From: Candidatus Epulonipiscium sp.
Lineage (GTDB): Bacteria > Bacillota > Clostridia > Lachnospirales > JAAYNZ01
Reading direction: 5' to 3'
Assembly (NCBI GenBank): GCA_012524135.1
Contig: JAAYSE010000034.1
Coordinates: 1 to 39,553, forward strand
Length of the DNA stretch: 39,553 nt
In this document: piece by piece, positions 1 to 7,760 of the stretch
Position numbering within the stretch: position 1 is the first letter of the stretch
How the letters are laid out: the number at the start of each line of letters is the position of its first letter
Program-made: the position numbers and the translations under genes
Notes under the pieces: generated by a model
The model's input: the letters and a program-made list of their open reading frames with translations, nothing else
The model's database searches: none
Told to the model about the DNA's origin: nothing

Positions 1-28
1 AAAAAAATACCAAATTATTTTGGTATTT
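1..28 (-). terminator. Rho-independent terminator of the zinc-ribbon/TPR gene
   Basis: On the minus strand the arms AAATACCAAA and TTTGGTATTT flank a four-base loop, and a run of T follows at the window edge. The upstream arm overlaps the TAA stop of the zinc-ribbon/TPR gene, so termination is immediate. Confidence 0.75.
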
Positions 29-1433
29 AAGAAGATTGTAGCCGACTCAATCTTTTCTGTGCATTATATTTTTGATTGGAAGAAGGATATTCTTCTAATA
101 ATGTTTCATATATACTTATGGCTTTTTGAACATTCTCTGTATTTTCATAAATAACTGCAATAAAATAAAGAGCATCATCTGAAAAATACTGATCCTTAGC
201 ATATAGCAACGATTGATTCAATAAATTTAATGCTTTCTCATATTGTGTACTCCCTTGATTATACGCTTGAAGTCCTTGATTGTAAAAAATCCTTGCTGCT
301 TTTGGATAAATATCTTGTATCCATTGTTGACGTAATTGTTCTTGCTCTGATTCTAACCAAGAAGGATCAATGGAATATATAATAGGGGCAGCTTCTTCTA
401 TTTTATTTTTTTGTAACAACAACGTAATTTGTTGTATTTTTTGTCTTTCCTCTAATCTTTTTTGTTCTTGTTCTAAAGTTTCATTGGTTTGTTGTAATTC
501 ATTATTTTCTTTTGTTAATTGATCTATTTGCTGCTGATATTTTTGAATTTGTTGACTAGTTACTTGTTGTTCTTGTTGAATTTCCTCTTCCAATTGATAA
601 ATATTTTTCTGTAAACCTTTCACTTTACTAGGCATAATAAAAATATATACTAAAGCTAACATACAAATAGCTCCTGTAATAAAAAGCCCGATAGAATTAA
701 ACGTTCCCCAAGAATTTCTTTCTTGTTTCTTTGATTGTTGATATATTGTTCTAGAATACTGAGATCTAGGAGCTTGTGTTTTTAAATTCTCCTGTTTCAT
801 TCCAACAGGTCTTATTTTATCCGCTTGCAAATATTGATAATATCGAAGAGCTATAGGATGGCTAATATCCATCGATAAGATTTTTTCAATCGACTCTAAT
901 GCTCTTTTTGGTTCATTATTCATCATCGAAGCCAGTGCTAATAATGCATGTGCTTCCAAAAATTGAGGATGTTGGACTACAATAGATTTTAATTGAATAA
1001 AAGCAATATCTTCACTTTTTTGTTGAAAAGCTTGAAGAGCTTGATTATATTTTTTTATTGCGTCACTCTGTTTTTCTAATGTTCTTTTATCTCTTTGCAA
1101 CATTTTTATGTAATAAAAAGCCAAATTTTCTTCTTTTTTAAAATTAGAACTAAGTATCCAATGTTTTAAAGCAAATCCTACTTGTCCTATTTCATAATAA
1201 ATCAATCCCAATAAATTGCGTGCCTGAATATTTTTTTTATCAAATCGAAGACTTTTTTCTAATGACTCAATAGCTCCACTTAAATCTCGAGAATGAGCTT
1301 GTTCTAATCCTTTGTTATATAATTTTTTTGATGCTTGCTTTATTTTTTTATATAAGTCAATATCTATATGACAAAAAGGGCATACGTGTTGTCTTTTGAC
1401 TTCTTCATTACAATTTGGACATTTCACCACCAT
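27..1433 (-). CDS. Membrane-spanning zinc-ribbon/TPR/coiled-coil protein
   Basis: Function unknown. Residues 5-21 form a small zinc ribbon (CPNC and CPFC pairs). Residues about 35-200 are TPR-like helical repeats. One hydrophobic helix lies at about 247-267, preceded by basic residues (KKQER), which suggests the N-terminus is in the cytosol. It is followed by a Gln/Glu-rich coiled coil (about 272-335) and C-terminal TPRs resembling the periplasmic YbgF type (about 380-465), which would then lie outside the membrane. The gene begins directly after the stop of the small upstream ORF, and its Shine-Dalgarno AAGGAG lies in that ORF's last codons. The SD is only three bases from the ATG, so GTG at codon 2 or 3 (six or nine bases away) may be the true start. 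The TPR and coiled-coil make-up recalls the chaperone cluster further right, but valS lies between and a link is only inference. Confidence 0.8.
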   Translation of the reverse strand: MVVKCPNCNEEVKRQHVCPFCHIDIDLYKKIKQASKKLYNKGLEQAHSRDLSGAIESLEKSLRFDKKNIQARNLLGLIYYEIGQVGFALKHWILSSNFKKEENLAFYYIKMLQRDKRTLEKQSDAIKKYNQALQAFQQKSEDIAFIQLKSIVVQHPQFLEAHALLALASMMNNEPKRALESIEKILSMDISHPIALRYYQYLQADKIRPVGMKQENLKTQAPRSQYSRTIYQQSKKQERNSWGTFNSIGLFITGAICMLALVYIFIMPSKVKGLQKNIYQLEEEIQQEQQVTSQQIQKYQQQIDQLTKENNELQQTNETLEQEQKRLEERQKIQQITLLLQKNKIEEAAPIIYSIDPSWLESEQEQLRQQWIQDIYPKAARIFYNQGLQAYNQGSTQYEKALNLLNQSLLYAKDQYFSDDALYFIAVIYENTENVQKAISIYETLLEEYPSSNQKYNAQKRLSRLQSS

Positions 1434-1586
1434 CTACTCCTTATTATTGTTTTGATTTTGCTTTTTAAGCATCCATTGTAGAATATCAAAAAGATCTTGT
1501 GTGTCATCGGAACGAATGTCAAATTCAATATCATCTACTTCTAAACATGGCTTATATTTTTTTAATTCTTCTTTAAAATCAATCAT
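1434..1586 (-). CDS. Small acidic 50-residue protein
   Basis: This short ORF begins MIDFKEELKKYKPCLEVDD and ends in an Asn/Gln/Lys tail. It has a good ribosome binding site (AAGGAGG, nine bases before the ATG). Its TAG stop directly abuts the ATG of the zinc-ribbon/TPR gene, whose Shine-Dalgarno lies inside this ORF, so the two are probably translationally coupled. No signal peptide or membrane helix is visible. I do not recognise a family; it is predicted to be helical and acidic in the middle. The strong RBS and the coupling make it likely to be a real gene. Confidence 0.65.
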   Translation of the reverse strand: MIDFKEELKKYKPCLEVDDIEFDIRSDDTQDLFDILQWMLKKQNQNNNKE

Positions 1587-1801
1587 AAATGATAACTTTC
1601 CTCCTTCCTTTATTTATTCCCTACTTCTTCTATCTCTATAAAAAATCTATCTCTATACTTACTTTACTATAAATTTTCTAGTTCAATCCATTACATCATT
1701 CAAAAATAATTCTCTACATTTTTTCATTCAAATAGTTAATTTTTCTAAATTTAACTGTTTAAATAAAAATTTAAACATACTTAATGATCTGTACTATTTA
1801 T

Positions 1802-1831
1802 ATTATACACTTATTTTGTGATTGAAAACAA
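1802..1831 (-). promoter_or_regulatory. Candidate promoter of the small-ORF/TPR pair
   Basis: On the minus strand a perfect TATAAT -10 (1802-1807) lies 18 bases after a weak TTGTTT -35 (1826-1831). The position downstream of the valS terminator fits, but the -35 matches only three of six bases and the region is AT-rich. Confidence 0.35.
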
Positions 1832-1933
1832 GATAATAAGGGAATTTTATTCTTTTAACTCAATGATAACCTAAACAGGATAATAATAGAGGTCCTTGAT
1901 ACAAATAATCGGAATGAATAAGGCTTACTACTT

Positions 1934-1971
1934 ATAATAAAAGATGTGAATATATTCACATCTTTTATTAT
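1934..1971 (-). terminator. Terminator hairpin after valS
   Basis: A perfect inverted repeat (arms ATAATAAAAGATGTGAA and its complement, four-base loop) lies about 30 bases after the valS stop. On the minus strand the second arm ends in TTTTATTAT, giving a U-rich tail. Confidence 0.8.
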
Positions 1972-2002
1972 TTTAAAACCTTAATTGTAAAATATTATTT
2001 TA

Positions 2003-4645
2003 TTATTTTTTTAATCCCTGTAAGCGTTCTTCTACTTGCTTCATCATATTTTCATATTTTTCTTGTTTTTTTCGTTCTCCTTCCACAACTGCTTCTGGAG
2101 CCTTATTAACAAATCCTTGATTATTTAATTTTTTAACCACTCGATCAATTTCTTTTGTTAATCTTTCTCTTTCTTTTTCTAATCGTTCAATTTCTTTTTC
2201 AATATCTACTAATTCAGCAAAAGGAATAAAAATACTCGCTCCTGGAATCACAGTAGAAACAGCATCTTCCCCTATTCCTAGTTTATCTTTTTGAATTTTT
2301 ACTTCCGTAGCATAAGCTAAAGTGGCAAAGAATACTTTTCCTTTTTCAAAGATATTTCGAATTTCCTTATCTTCTGATATCACAAATACCGTTGCTTTTT
2401 TAGAAGGGGGCACATTCATTTCAGCACGAAGATTTCGGATATTTCTAATTCCTTGTTTCATTAATTCAATTTCTTTTTCTTCTTGCCTAAAATCCCATTC
2501 TTTACGATATTCAGGCCAAGAGGAAAACATAATGGTTTTCTCTTGATCTTGTATATACATAAAAATTTCTTCTGTAATAAATGGCATATAAGGATGAAGC
2601 AATTTTAAAGCATTAATAAGTACTGTTTGAAGAGTCCATAAAGCAGCTTTATTTGTTTTATCTTCTGCATTATATAAACGAGGTTTAACCATCTCAATAT
2701 ACCAATCGCAAAATTCTTCCCAAAAGAAATCATGAAGTTTTTGAACCGCAATACCTAATTCATATTTATTCATATTATCGGTTACTTCTTGAGCAAGCGT
2801 ATTTACTTTAGATAAAATCCAACGATCCGCTGGAGTGAGTTCTGAAAGATCAACGGGTTTGATCTCTTTTCCTTCTATATTCATTAAAATAAATCGCGAT
2901 GCATTCCATATTTTATTAGCAAAATTTCGACTGGCTTCTACTCGTTCCCAATAAAAACGCATATCATTTCCAGGTGCATTCCCTGTTACTAAAGTAAGCC
3001 GAAGAGCATCGGCACCATATTCATTAATAACTTCTAAAGGATCCACACCATTTCCTAGACTTTTACTCATTTTTCGCCCTTGTGAATCTCGTACTAATCC
3101 ATGAATTAATACATCCTTAAAAGGTACTTCTCCCATATGTTCTATTCCTGAAAATACCATACGAACAACCCAAAAGAAAATAATATCATAACCAGTTACC
3201 AAAACATTCGTAGGATAAAAATATTTTAGCTCTTCTGTTTCTTCTGGCCATCCTAACGTAGAAAAAGGCCATAAAGCAGAACTAAACCAAGTATCTAAGG
3301 TATCTTCGTCTTGTTTTAATCGACTACTACCACAGACTGGACAAGTATCTGGTTTTTCTTTATCTACAATAATTTCATTACAATCTTGGCAATAGTATGC
3401 TGGGATACGATGTCCCCACCATAATTGTCTAGAAATACACCAATCACGAATATTTTCTAACCAGTGTAAATAAATTTTTCCAAAACGTTCTGGTACAAAA
3501 CGTAATTGTCCTTCTTTTAATGCATCTATAGCTGGTTTTGCTAATTCTTCCATCTTCACAAACCATTGCATTTTAATCATAGGTTCAATGACACAATGAC
3601 AACGATCGTGGAAACCTACATTATGCACATGATCTTCAATTTTTACTAAGAATCCTTGTTGTTCTAAATCTTTCACAATCGCTTTTCTTGCTTCGTAACG
3701 ATCTAATCCAGAATAAAGACCTGCTTCTTCATTCATTGTACCATCATCATTCATTACAGAAATTTGTGGCAAATTATGTCTAAGCCCAACTTCAAAATCA
3801 TTAGGATCATGAGCAGGAGTAATTTTTACAACCCCTGTCCCAAATTCTTGATCTACATATTCATCTGCGATAATAGGTATTTCACGATTTACTAAAGGTA
3901 AAATGACTGTTTTACCAATATATTTTTGATAGCGTTCGTCATCTGGATGAACGGCTACGGCGCTGTCCCCTAACATCGTTTCCGGACGAGTGGTAGCAAT
4001 TTGAATATACTCATTGGTATCTTTAATACGATAACGTATATGCCAGAAATTACCTTTTGTTTCTTCATGTTCTACTTCTGCATCCGATATAGTAGTTTGA
4101 CATTGAGGACACCAATTAATAATTTTAGCTCCACGATAAATATATCCTTCTTTGTATAAGCGTAGAAATACTTCTAATACAGCCTTTGATAATCCCTCAT
4201 CCATGGTGAAACGTTCTCTTTCCCAATCACAAGAACTACCTAACTTTTGAAGCTGTAATAAAATTTTACCACCATATTTTTCTTTCCAATCCCAAGCACG
4301 ATCTAAAAAAGCTTCTCGACCTATTTCTTCTTTTGTTAGTCCCTCTTTTGCCATTTGTTCAACAATTTTTACTTCTGTTGCAATACTCGCATGATCTGTA
4401 CCTGGTTGCCATAATACATTATAGCCTTGCATTCTTTTCCAACGGATAAGAATATCTTGTAATGTATTATCCAATGCATGTCCCATATGAAGATGACCGG
4501 TAATATTGGGAGGTGGTATTACAATTGTAAAAGGTTCCTTCTTATGATCTACTTCTGCATGGAAATACCCTTGATCTAACCATTTTTTATATAGTCTTTC
4601 TTCCACCTGAGATGGATCATAAGTCTTATCTAAATTTTGTGCCAT
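2003..4645 (-). CDS. valS: Valyl-tRNA synthetase
   Basis: Class I aminoacyl-tRNA synthetase that charges tRNA-Val in the cytosol and edits mischarged Thr-tRNA. At 880 residues it has the usual bacterial length. The HIGH-type motif ([13 protein letters not shown]) is at residues 44-56 and KMSKS at 525-529. The CP1 editing domain spans about 200-345 (GDSAVAVHP), a zinc-type CxxC pair is at 419-422 and 435-438, and the C-terminal coiled-coil arm typical of ValS occupies the last 65 or so residues. The RBS AGGAGG is well placed before the ATG. The gene is 21 bases behind the 79-codon membrane ORF and shares the upstream valine T-box, so it is expected to be induced when uncharged tRNA-Val accumulates. 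Confidence 0.98.
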   Translation of the reverse strand: MAQNLDKTYDPSQVEERLYKKWLDQGYFHAEVDHKKEPFTIVIPPPNITGHLHMGHALDNTLQDILIRWKRMQGYNVLWQPGTDHASIATEVKIVEQMAKEGLTKEEIGREAFLDRAWDWKEKYGGKILLQLQKLGSSCDWERERFTMDEGLSKAVLEVFLRLYKEGYIYRGAKIINWCPQCQTTISDAEVEHEETKGNFWHIRYRIKDTNEYIQIATTRPETMLGDSAVAVHPDDERYQKYIGKTVILPLVNREIPIIADEYVDQEFGTGVVKITPAHDPNDFEVGLRHNLPQISVMNDDGTMNEEAGLYSGLDRYEARKAIVKDLEQQGFLVKIEDHVHNVGFHDRCHCVIEPMIKMQWFVKMEELAKPAIDALKEGQLRFVPERFGKIYLHWLENIRDWCISRQLWWGHRIPAYYCQDCNEIIVDKEKPDTCPVCGSSRLKQDEDTLDTWFSSALWPFSTLGWPEETEELKYFYPTNVLVTGYDIIFFWVVRMVFSGIEHMGEVPFKDVLIHGLVRDSQGRKMSKSLGNGVDPLEVINEYGADALRLTLVTGNAPGNDMRFYWERVEASRNFANKIWNASRFILMNIEGKEIKPVDLSELTPADRWILSKVNTLAQEVTDNMNKYELGIAVQKLHDFFWEEFCDWYIEMVKPRLYNAEDKTNKAALWTLQTVLINALKLLHPYMPFITEEIFMYIQDQEKTIMFSSWPEYRKEWDFRQEEKEIELMKQGIRNIRNLRAEMNVPPSKKATVFVISEDKEIRNIFEKGKVFFATLAYATEVKIQKDKLGIGEDAVSTVIPGASIFIPFAELVDIEKEIERLEKERERLTKEIDRVVKKLNNQGFVNKAPEAVVEGERKKQEKYENMMKQVEERLQGLKK

Positions 4646-4666
4646 CTATATTTCCTCCTATCTTTA

Positions 4667-4906
4667 TTATAAAAAAACAAATACAAATCCTGTTGCTACA
4701 AACATTAATCCAATAACTTTGATTAATAGAACTGTTTTTTCTAATAACATTTCTACATCTTGTAAATCCTGTTTTTCTTGTTCTTGATCATCGAAAGATA
4801 TGCTTTGTTCGTTTTGAAAATATTTGTATTGATACTGTGTAATTTTTTTTGCACCAAATCCAATACTTGCACCAATCATTAGCAATATAATTCCTATTAT
4901 TTGCAT
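4667..4906 (-). CDS. Small two-helix membrane protein between the T-box and valS
   Basis: This 79-residue protein has a hydrophobic helix at residues 2-20, a charged acidic linker (about 28-55) and a second helix at about 57-79, so it is likely a hairpin in the membrane. It lies between the T-box terminator and valS with RBS AAAGGGTG, so it is the first gene under valine-tRNA control. I do not recognise a family. Its position could mean it is simply carried along with valS, or that it works in valine or membrane homeostasis; the sequence does not decide. Confidence 0.75.
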   Translation of the reverse strand: MQIIGIILLMIGASIGFGAKKITQYQYKYFQNEQSISFDDQEQEKQDLQDVEMLLEKTVLLIKVIGLMFVATGFVFVFL

Positions 4907-4929
4907 ATTCTTTCACCCTTTATTGTAAT

Positions 4930-4973
4930 AAAAAAGCTTCTTTCATCCTTATCCATAAGGACGAAAAGAAGCT
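4930..4973 (-). terminator. T-box intrinsic terminator
   Basis: On the minus strand AGCTTCTTTTCGTCCTTAT pairs with ATAAGGATGAAAGAAGCT, followed by six T. The hairpin directly follows the T-box bulge sequence, as expected for the mutually exclusive terminator/antiterminator arrangement. Confidence 0.93.
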
Positions 4974-5200
4974 GATTTCCGCGGTACCACCTTTTTTCCT
5001 AGCATTTCCTTATACTAGGCTCTTGTTCACGGATAACGGACGTGTACCGTTTATACTTACTATCCTTTCGGTATAAAAACTCCAGAGCTACTTTCTGTCT
5101 CTTTTACCCTAGAAAATCTTCCAGCCAAGGATTTTCCTCTCTGTAGAAAAAGATAACATACTCCTCTCCTTCATCGTCTATGCTTATATTTTACTCCTTT
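4930..5200 (-). promoter_or_regulatory. Valine-specific T-box riboswitch
   Basis: The minus strand carries the conserved T-box AAGGTGGTACCGCG (about 4980-4993). Its TGGT is complementary to an ACCA tRNA end, matching the A discriminator of tRNA-Val. Stem I is recognisable from an AGAGAG-containing apical region with a GAAAATC/GATTTTC hairpin. On its 3' side, GAAAGTAGCTCTGGAG places the specifier codon as GUA (5089-5091), meaning valine. Downstream genes are the 79-residue membrane protein and valS. Uncharged tRNA-Val should stabilise the antiterminator and allow read-through. Confidence 0.95.
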
Positions 5201-5229
5201 ATAGTACAAAAATAATACTTATTTGTCAA
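5201..5229 (-). promoter_or_regulatory. Promoter of the T-box/valS operon
   Basis: A consensus TTGACA -35 (5224-5229) and a TACTAT -10 (5201-5206) are separated by exactly 17 bases on the minus strand, just before the T-box leader. The -35 overlaps the TGA stop (5226-5228) of the upstream coiled-coil gene. Confidence 0.9.
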
Positions 5230-6443
5230 GACACAAGTTCAGATTCTTCTATCTCTTCTAAACACTTATCTAGTACCTTTTGAGGTAATTCTGCTAATAA
5301 GACTTTATATTGTTTCAACTTTCTTAATTCTTGTTGAATTTCTTCTAATTGATCTTTCGTTTCTTCCCATTGCATTTCTTGTTTTTTATATTGTAAATTT
5401 AATTCATGTACTCGCTCTATGCGTTGATTCGGATCGAATAAAAACTCTATTTCTTGATCTAATGGTTCTTCATACTCTTCAAATGCTTCTTCAATAAATT
5501 CCCATAATTCTAACTCTAATTGACTTTTTTGGGAAGCGATTCGTTGATATTGCCTTCGTTGCTTCTGACCTTCACAATATTGACTCCATTGATATTCTAA
5601 CATATGTAAATTATGAACACCCAATTTATCATATTCATAATCTAAAAACCGAGTATAATGTACATATCTTAATTTTGTTTTGTTTAATAACTCGACTGCT
5701 CGATTTTGTAACCGACTATTTTTTTGTAATTCATAATGAATTCTACGTTGTAAAATATATAACCACGTTCCTACAAATAACGATATTAAGGCCAAAACGC
5801 TGCCAAAAGCAACAACAGATACATCATATAAAGAATAACATAATACTAATAACAAAGATATAAATGTTAACCCTATAACAAAGCCTATACTAATTTTACG
5901 ACTCACTACCAAAGTATGTTCCATTTTTTCTTTTGAAAATTGTAAATCGGCCCTTTCCCCTTCTAAATAATCAAGATCCATCTTAGCCTTTCTTTGTTTT
6001 TCTTCCATTTCTTCTATTTCTTTTAATAAAGATGGTATTTGTTTTTCGTATTGTTTTAATTTAGAATTTTTAACAGACGAATTTTGAAAATGACTTTTTA
6101 AATTTTCTCTTTCCTCTTCTGTTTCTTGTAATATACTCCATATCTTTTCTACCTTTTCTTTCTTTTCCTTTGAAAGTTGTTCATATATTACATAAATATT
6201 TTGTACGTTTTTTATTTCTTCTAGCTCTTGTTTTAATTCTTTTTTCTGCTGTTGCAATGATATAACATTTTCACATAAATGAGTTACATATGTCACATGA
6301 TCATATATTTCCTCTACTTCTGTCTTTCGCTCACTAAAAATATTGAATGCATCTTTTGCTTTATTCGAAAAAATATGAAAGTCTTCTTTCATTCGTGCAA
6401 GACGTTGTTTAAAAGTTTTCTTCGTATACTTTTGTTTTTTCAT
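5226..6443 (-). CDS. Coiled-coil protein with two central membrane helices
   Basis: A 405-residue protein of unknown function. A long N-terminal coiled coil (about 55-175) leads to two adjacent hydrophobic helices (about 185-203 and 211-231), then a second coiled-coil region (about 235-400). Both coiled coils therefore probably face the cytosol, with a short hairpin in the membrane. It is the last gene of the chaperone cluster, 126 bases after the TPR gene. The RBS is GAGGGAG. A possible extended -10 promoter lies in the gap, so it may be partly independently expressed. It could tether the Hsp70/GrpE-like proteins to the membrane; that is inference from position and architecture. Confidence 0.8.
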   Translation of the reverse strand: MKKQKYTKKTFKQRLARMKEDFHIFSNKAKDAFNIFSERKTEVEEIYDHVTYVTHLCENVISLQQQKKELKQELEEIKNVQNIYVIYEQLSKEKKEKVEKIWSILQETEEERENLKSHFQNSSVKNSKLKQYEKQIPSLLKEIEEMEEKQRKAKMDLDYLEGERADLQFSKEKMEHTLVVSRKISIGFVIGLTFISLLLVLCYSLYDVSVVAFGSVLALISLFVGTWLYILQRRIHYELQKNSRLQNRAVELLNKTKLRYVHYTRFLDYEYDKLGVHNLHMLEYQWSQYCEGQKQRRQYQRIASQKSQLELELWEFIEEAFEEYEEPLDQEIEFLFDPNQRIERVHELNLQYKKQEMQWEETKDQLEEIQQELRKLKQYKVLLAELPQKVLDKCLEEIEESELVS

Positions 6444-6487
6444 CTTACTCCCTCTTTTATTTATAATAAATACAAAATATATGTCTT

Positions 6488-6496
6488 ATTATATCA
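6488..6496 (-). promoter_or_regulatory. Candidate extended -10 promoter before the coiled-coil membrane gene
   Basis: The minus strand reads TGATATAAT, a perfect TATAAT with the TGn extension, 45 to 50 bases before the start codon. No good -35 is visible at 17 bases, which an extended -10 can tolerate. Confidence 0.45.
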
Positions 6497-6569
6497 AATA
6501 AAGGAGGGGAAAACTACCAAGTATAAACAATTTAAAAATAGTACCTGAAAATACAATGCCACGATATAT

Positions 6570-7742
6570 TTATAATTTTTCTAGAGGATTACGATATTTC
6601 TGAATCCATCCAAATAATATATCTTTTAATATTTCTTGATAATTTTTTATTTTTCCTTCTTTTTTCTGTACCCTCGCCCATTCTAATTTTACTGCATCAT
6701 TATTTGGATATAATTGTAATGCTTGTTGAATTATTTTACTAGCTTGATCCTTTTGATTGGTTGTACGATATAATTTTGATAACATAATAAAACCTTGGGG
6801 ATGAGGAGTAAACGTATGAAACGCTTCTTGAAGTAATTGAATCCCATCTTCACTTTTCTTTTGTTGTTCCAATATTTTCGCTTTTTCAATATAGTAACCC
6901 CAATTATGTTTAGAAGGTAGTTGCTCTATGACTTGCAAGGCTTGATCCACTTGATTTCGTTGTCGATACCAACGAGCTAAAGCTAAAAATCCTTCTATAC
7001 TATCTGAAAAAGTAATGGAACGTTGATAGGCTAAGTACGCTTCCTCTTCGTTCTCTAACTTCTCTTGTAACTGTCCATAATAATACCAACCTTCTCCACA
7101 CTCTTTAATAGAAAGTGCTTCTTTTAAAAATTCCTCGGCTTTTTTATATTCCTTTTGCTGTTGAGCTACAAAAGATAAATTAAACAATATCTTTATATTT
7201 TGAGGAGTTTTTGTATAAGCTGCAAATAAATATTGATAGGCCTTTTCGTATTGCTTTCTTTCCATATACGCAATACCTATATTATTTAATACTCTACTAT
7301 CCTCTGTATATTGTAATGCCTTTTCGTAATACTCAATTGCTTTTTCATACTCTCCTCTTCGAATATAAAGATCTCCTTTATCTTTCGCTTTTTCCCATTC
7401 ATGTTTATGTTCCCAACGGAAAATTTCTTTGCCCAGTAGATATAATTCTTTATCGCTAAAATAATCTATAATCCCTAAAAAATCAATATATTGTTTTGTA
7501 ATACACTTGCTGTTTTTTTCTTTTGTGCTTGCTATCTGGTTAGCAATACTGGGAAGATCTAACTCTTCTCGAATCCAATCTTCTAATTTCCCCATGATAA
7601 AATCATCTATCGATTCTTTCCAATAATAATAACAATGATAATATAATTCTTCTAAAGAATAAATATTCTTTTGTGTGATCTCAAAATGATAAGGATATTT
7701 TATTTTATTAGGCGATATACTAGGCAATACTTTGGTATACAT
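6570..7742 (-). CDS. TPR-repeat protein of the Hsp70 cluster
   Basis: A 390-residue soluble protein. The N-terminal 110 residues form a separate helical region with a pattern like FxxGKLExWIxEEL (about residues 48-61), whose family I cannot name with certainty. From about residue 115 to the end it is built of TPRs (for example GDLYIRRGEYEKAIEYYEKA). It starts 18 bases after the Hsp70-VWA gene, with AAGGAA upstream, so it is co-transcribed with it. TPR proteins are common Hsp70 partners and could serve as adaptor here. There is no signal peptide or membrane helix. Confidence 0.85.
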   Translation of the reverse strand: MYTKVLPSISPNKIKYPYHFEITQKNIYSLEELYYHCYYYWKESIDDFIMGKLEDWIREELDLPSIANQIASTKEKNSKCITKQYIDFLGIIDYFSDKELYLLGKEIFRWEHKHEWEKAKDKGDLYIRRGEYEKAIEYYEKALQYTEDSRVLNNIGIAYMERKQYEKAYQYLFAAYTKTPQNIKILFNLSFVAQQQKEYKKAEEFLKEALSIKECGEGWYYYGQLQEKLENEEEAYLAYQRSITFSDSIEGFLALARWYRQRNQVDQALQVIEQLPSKHNWGYYIEKAKILEQQKKSEDGIQLLQEAFHTFTPHPQGFIMLSKLYRTTNQKDQASKIIQQALQLYPNNDAVKLEWARVQKKEGKIKNYQEILKDILFGWIQKYRNPLEKL

Positions 7743-7760
7743 AACCTTAGTTCCTTTCTT

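Larger units (their letters stand above)
1587..2002. other. Intergenic region between valS and the small-ORF/TPR pair
   Basis: About 416 bases without a gene. It holds the valS terminator hairpin near its right end and a weak minus-strand promoter candidate near 1802-1831. The 5' untranslated region up to the 50-codon ORF would then be about 210 bases of A/T-rich sequence, in which I see no recognisable riboswitch. Confidence 0.6.
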
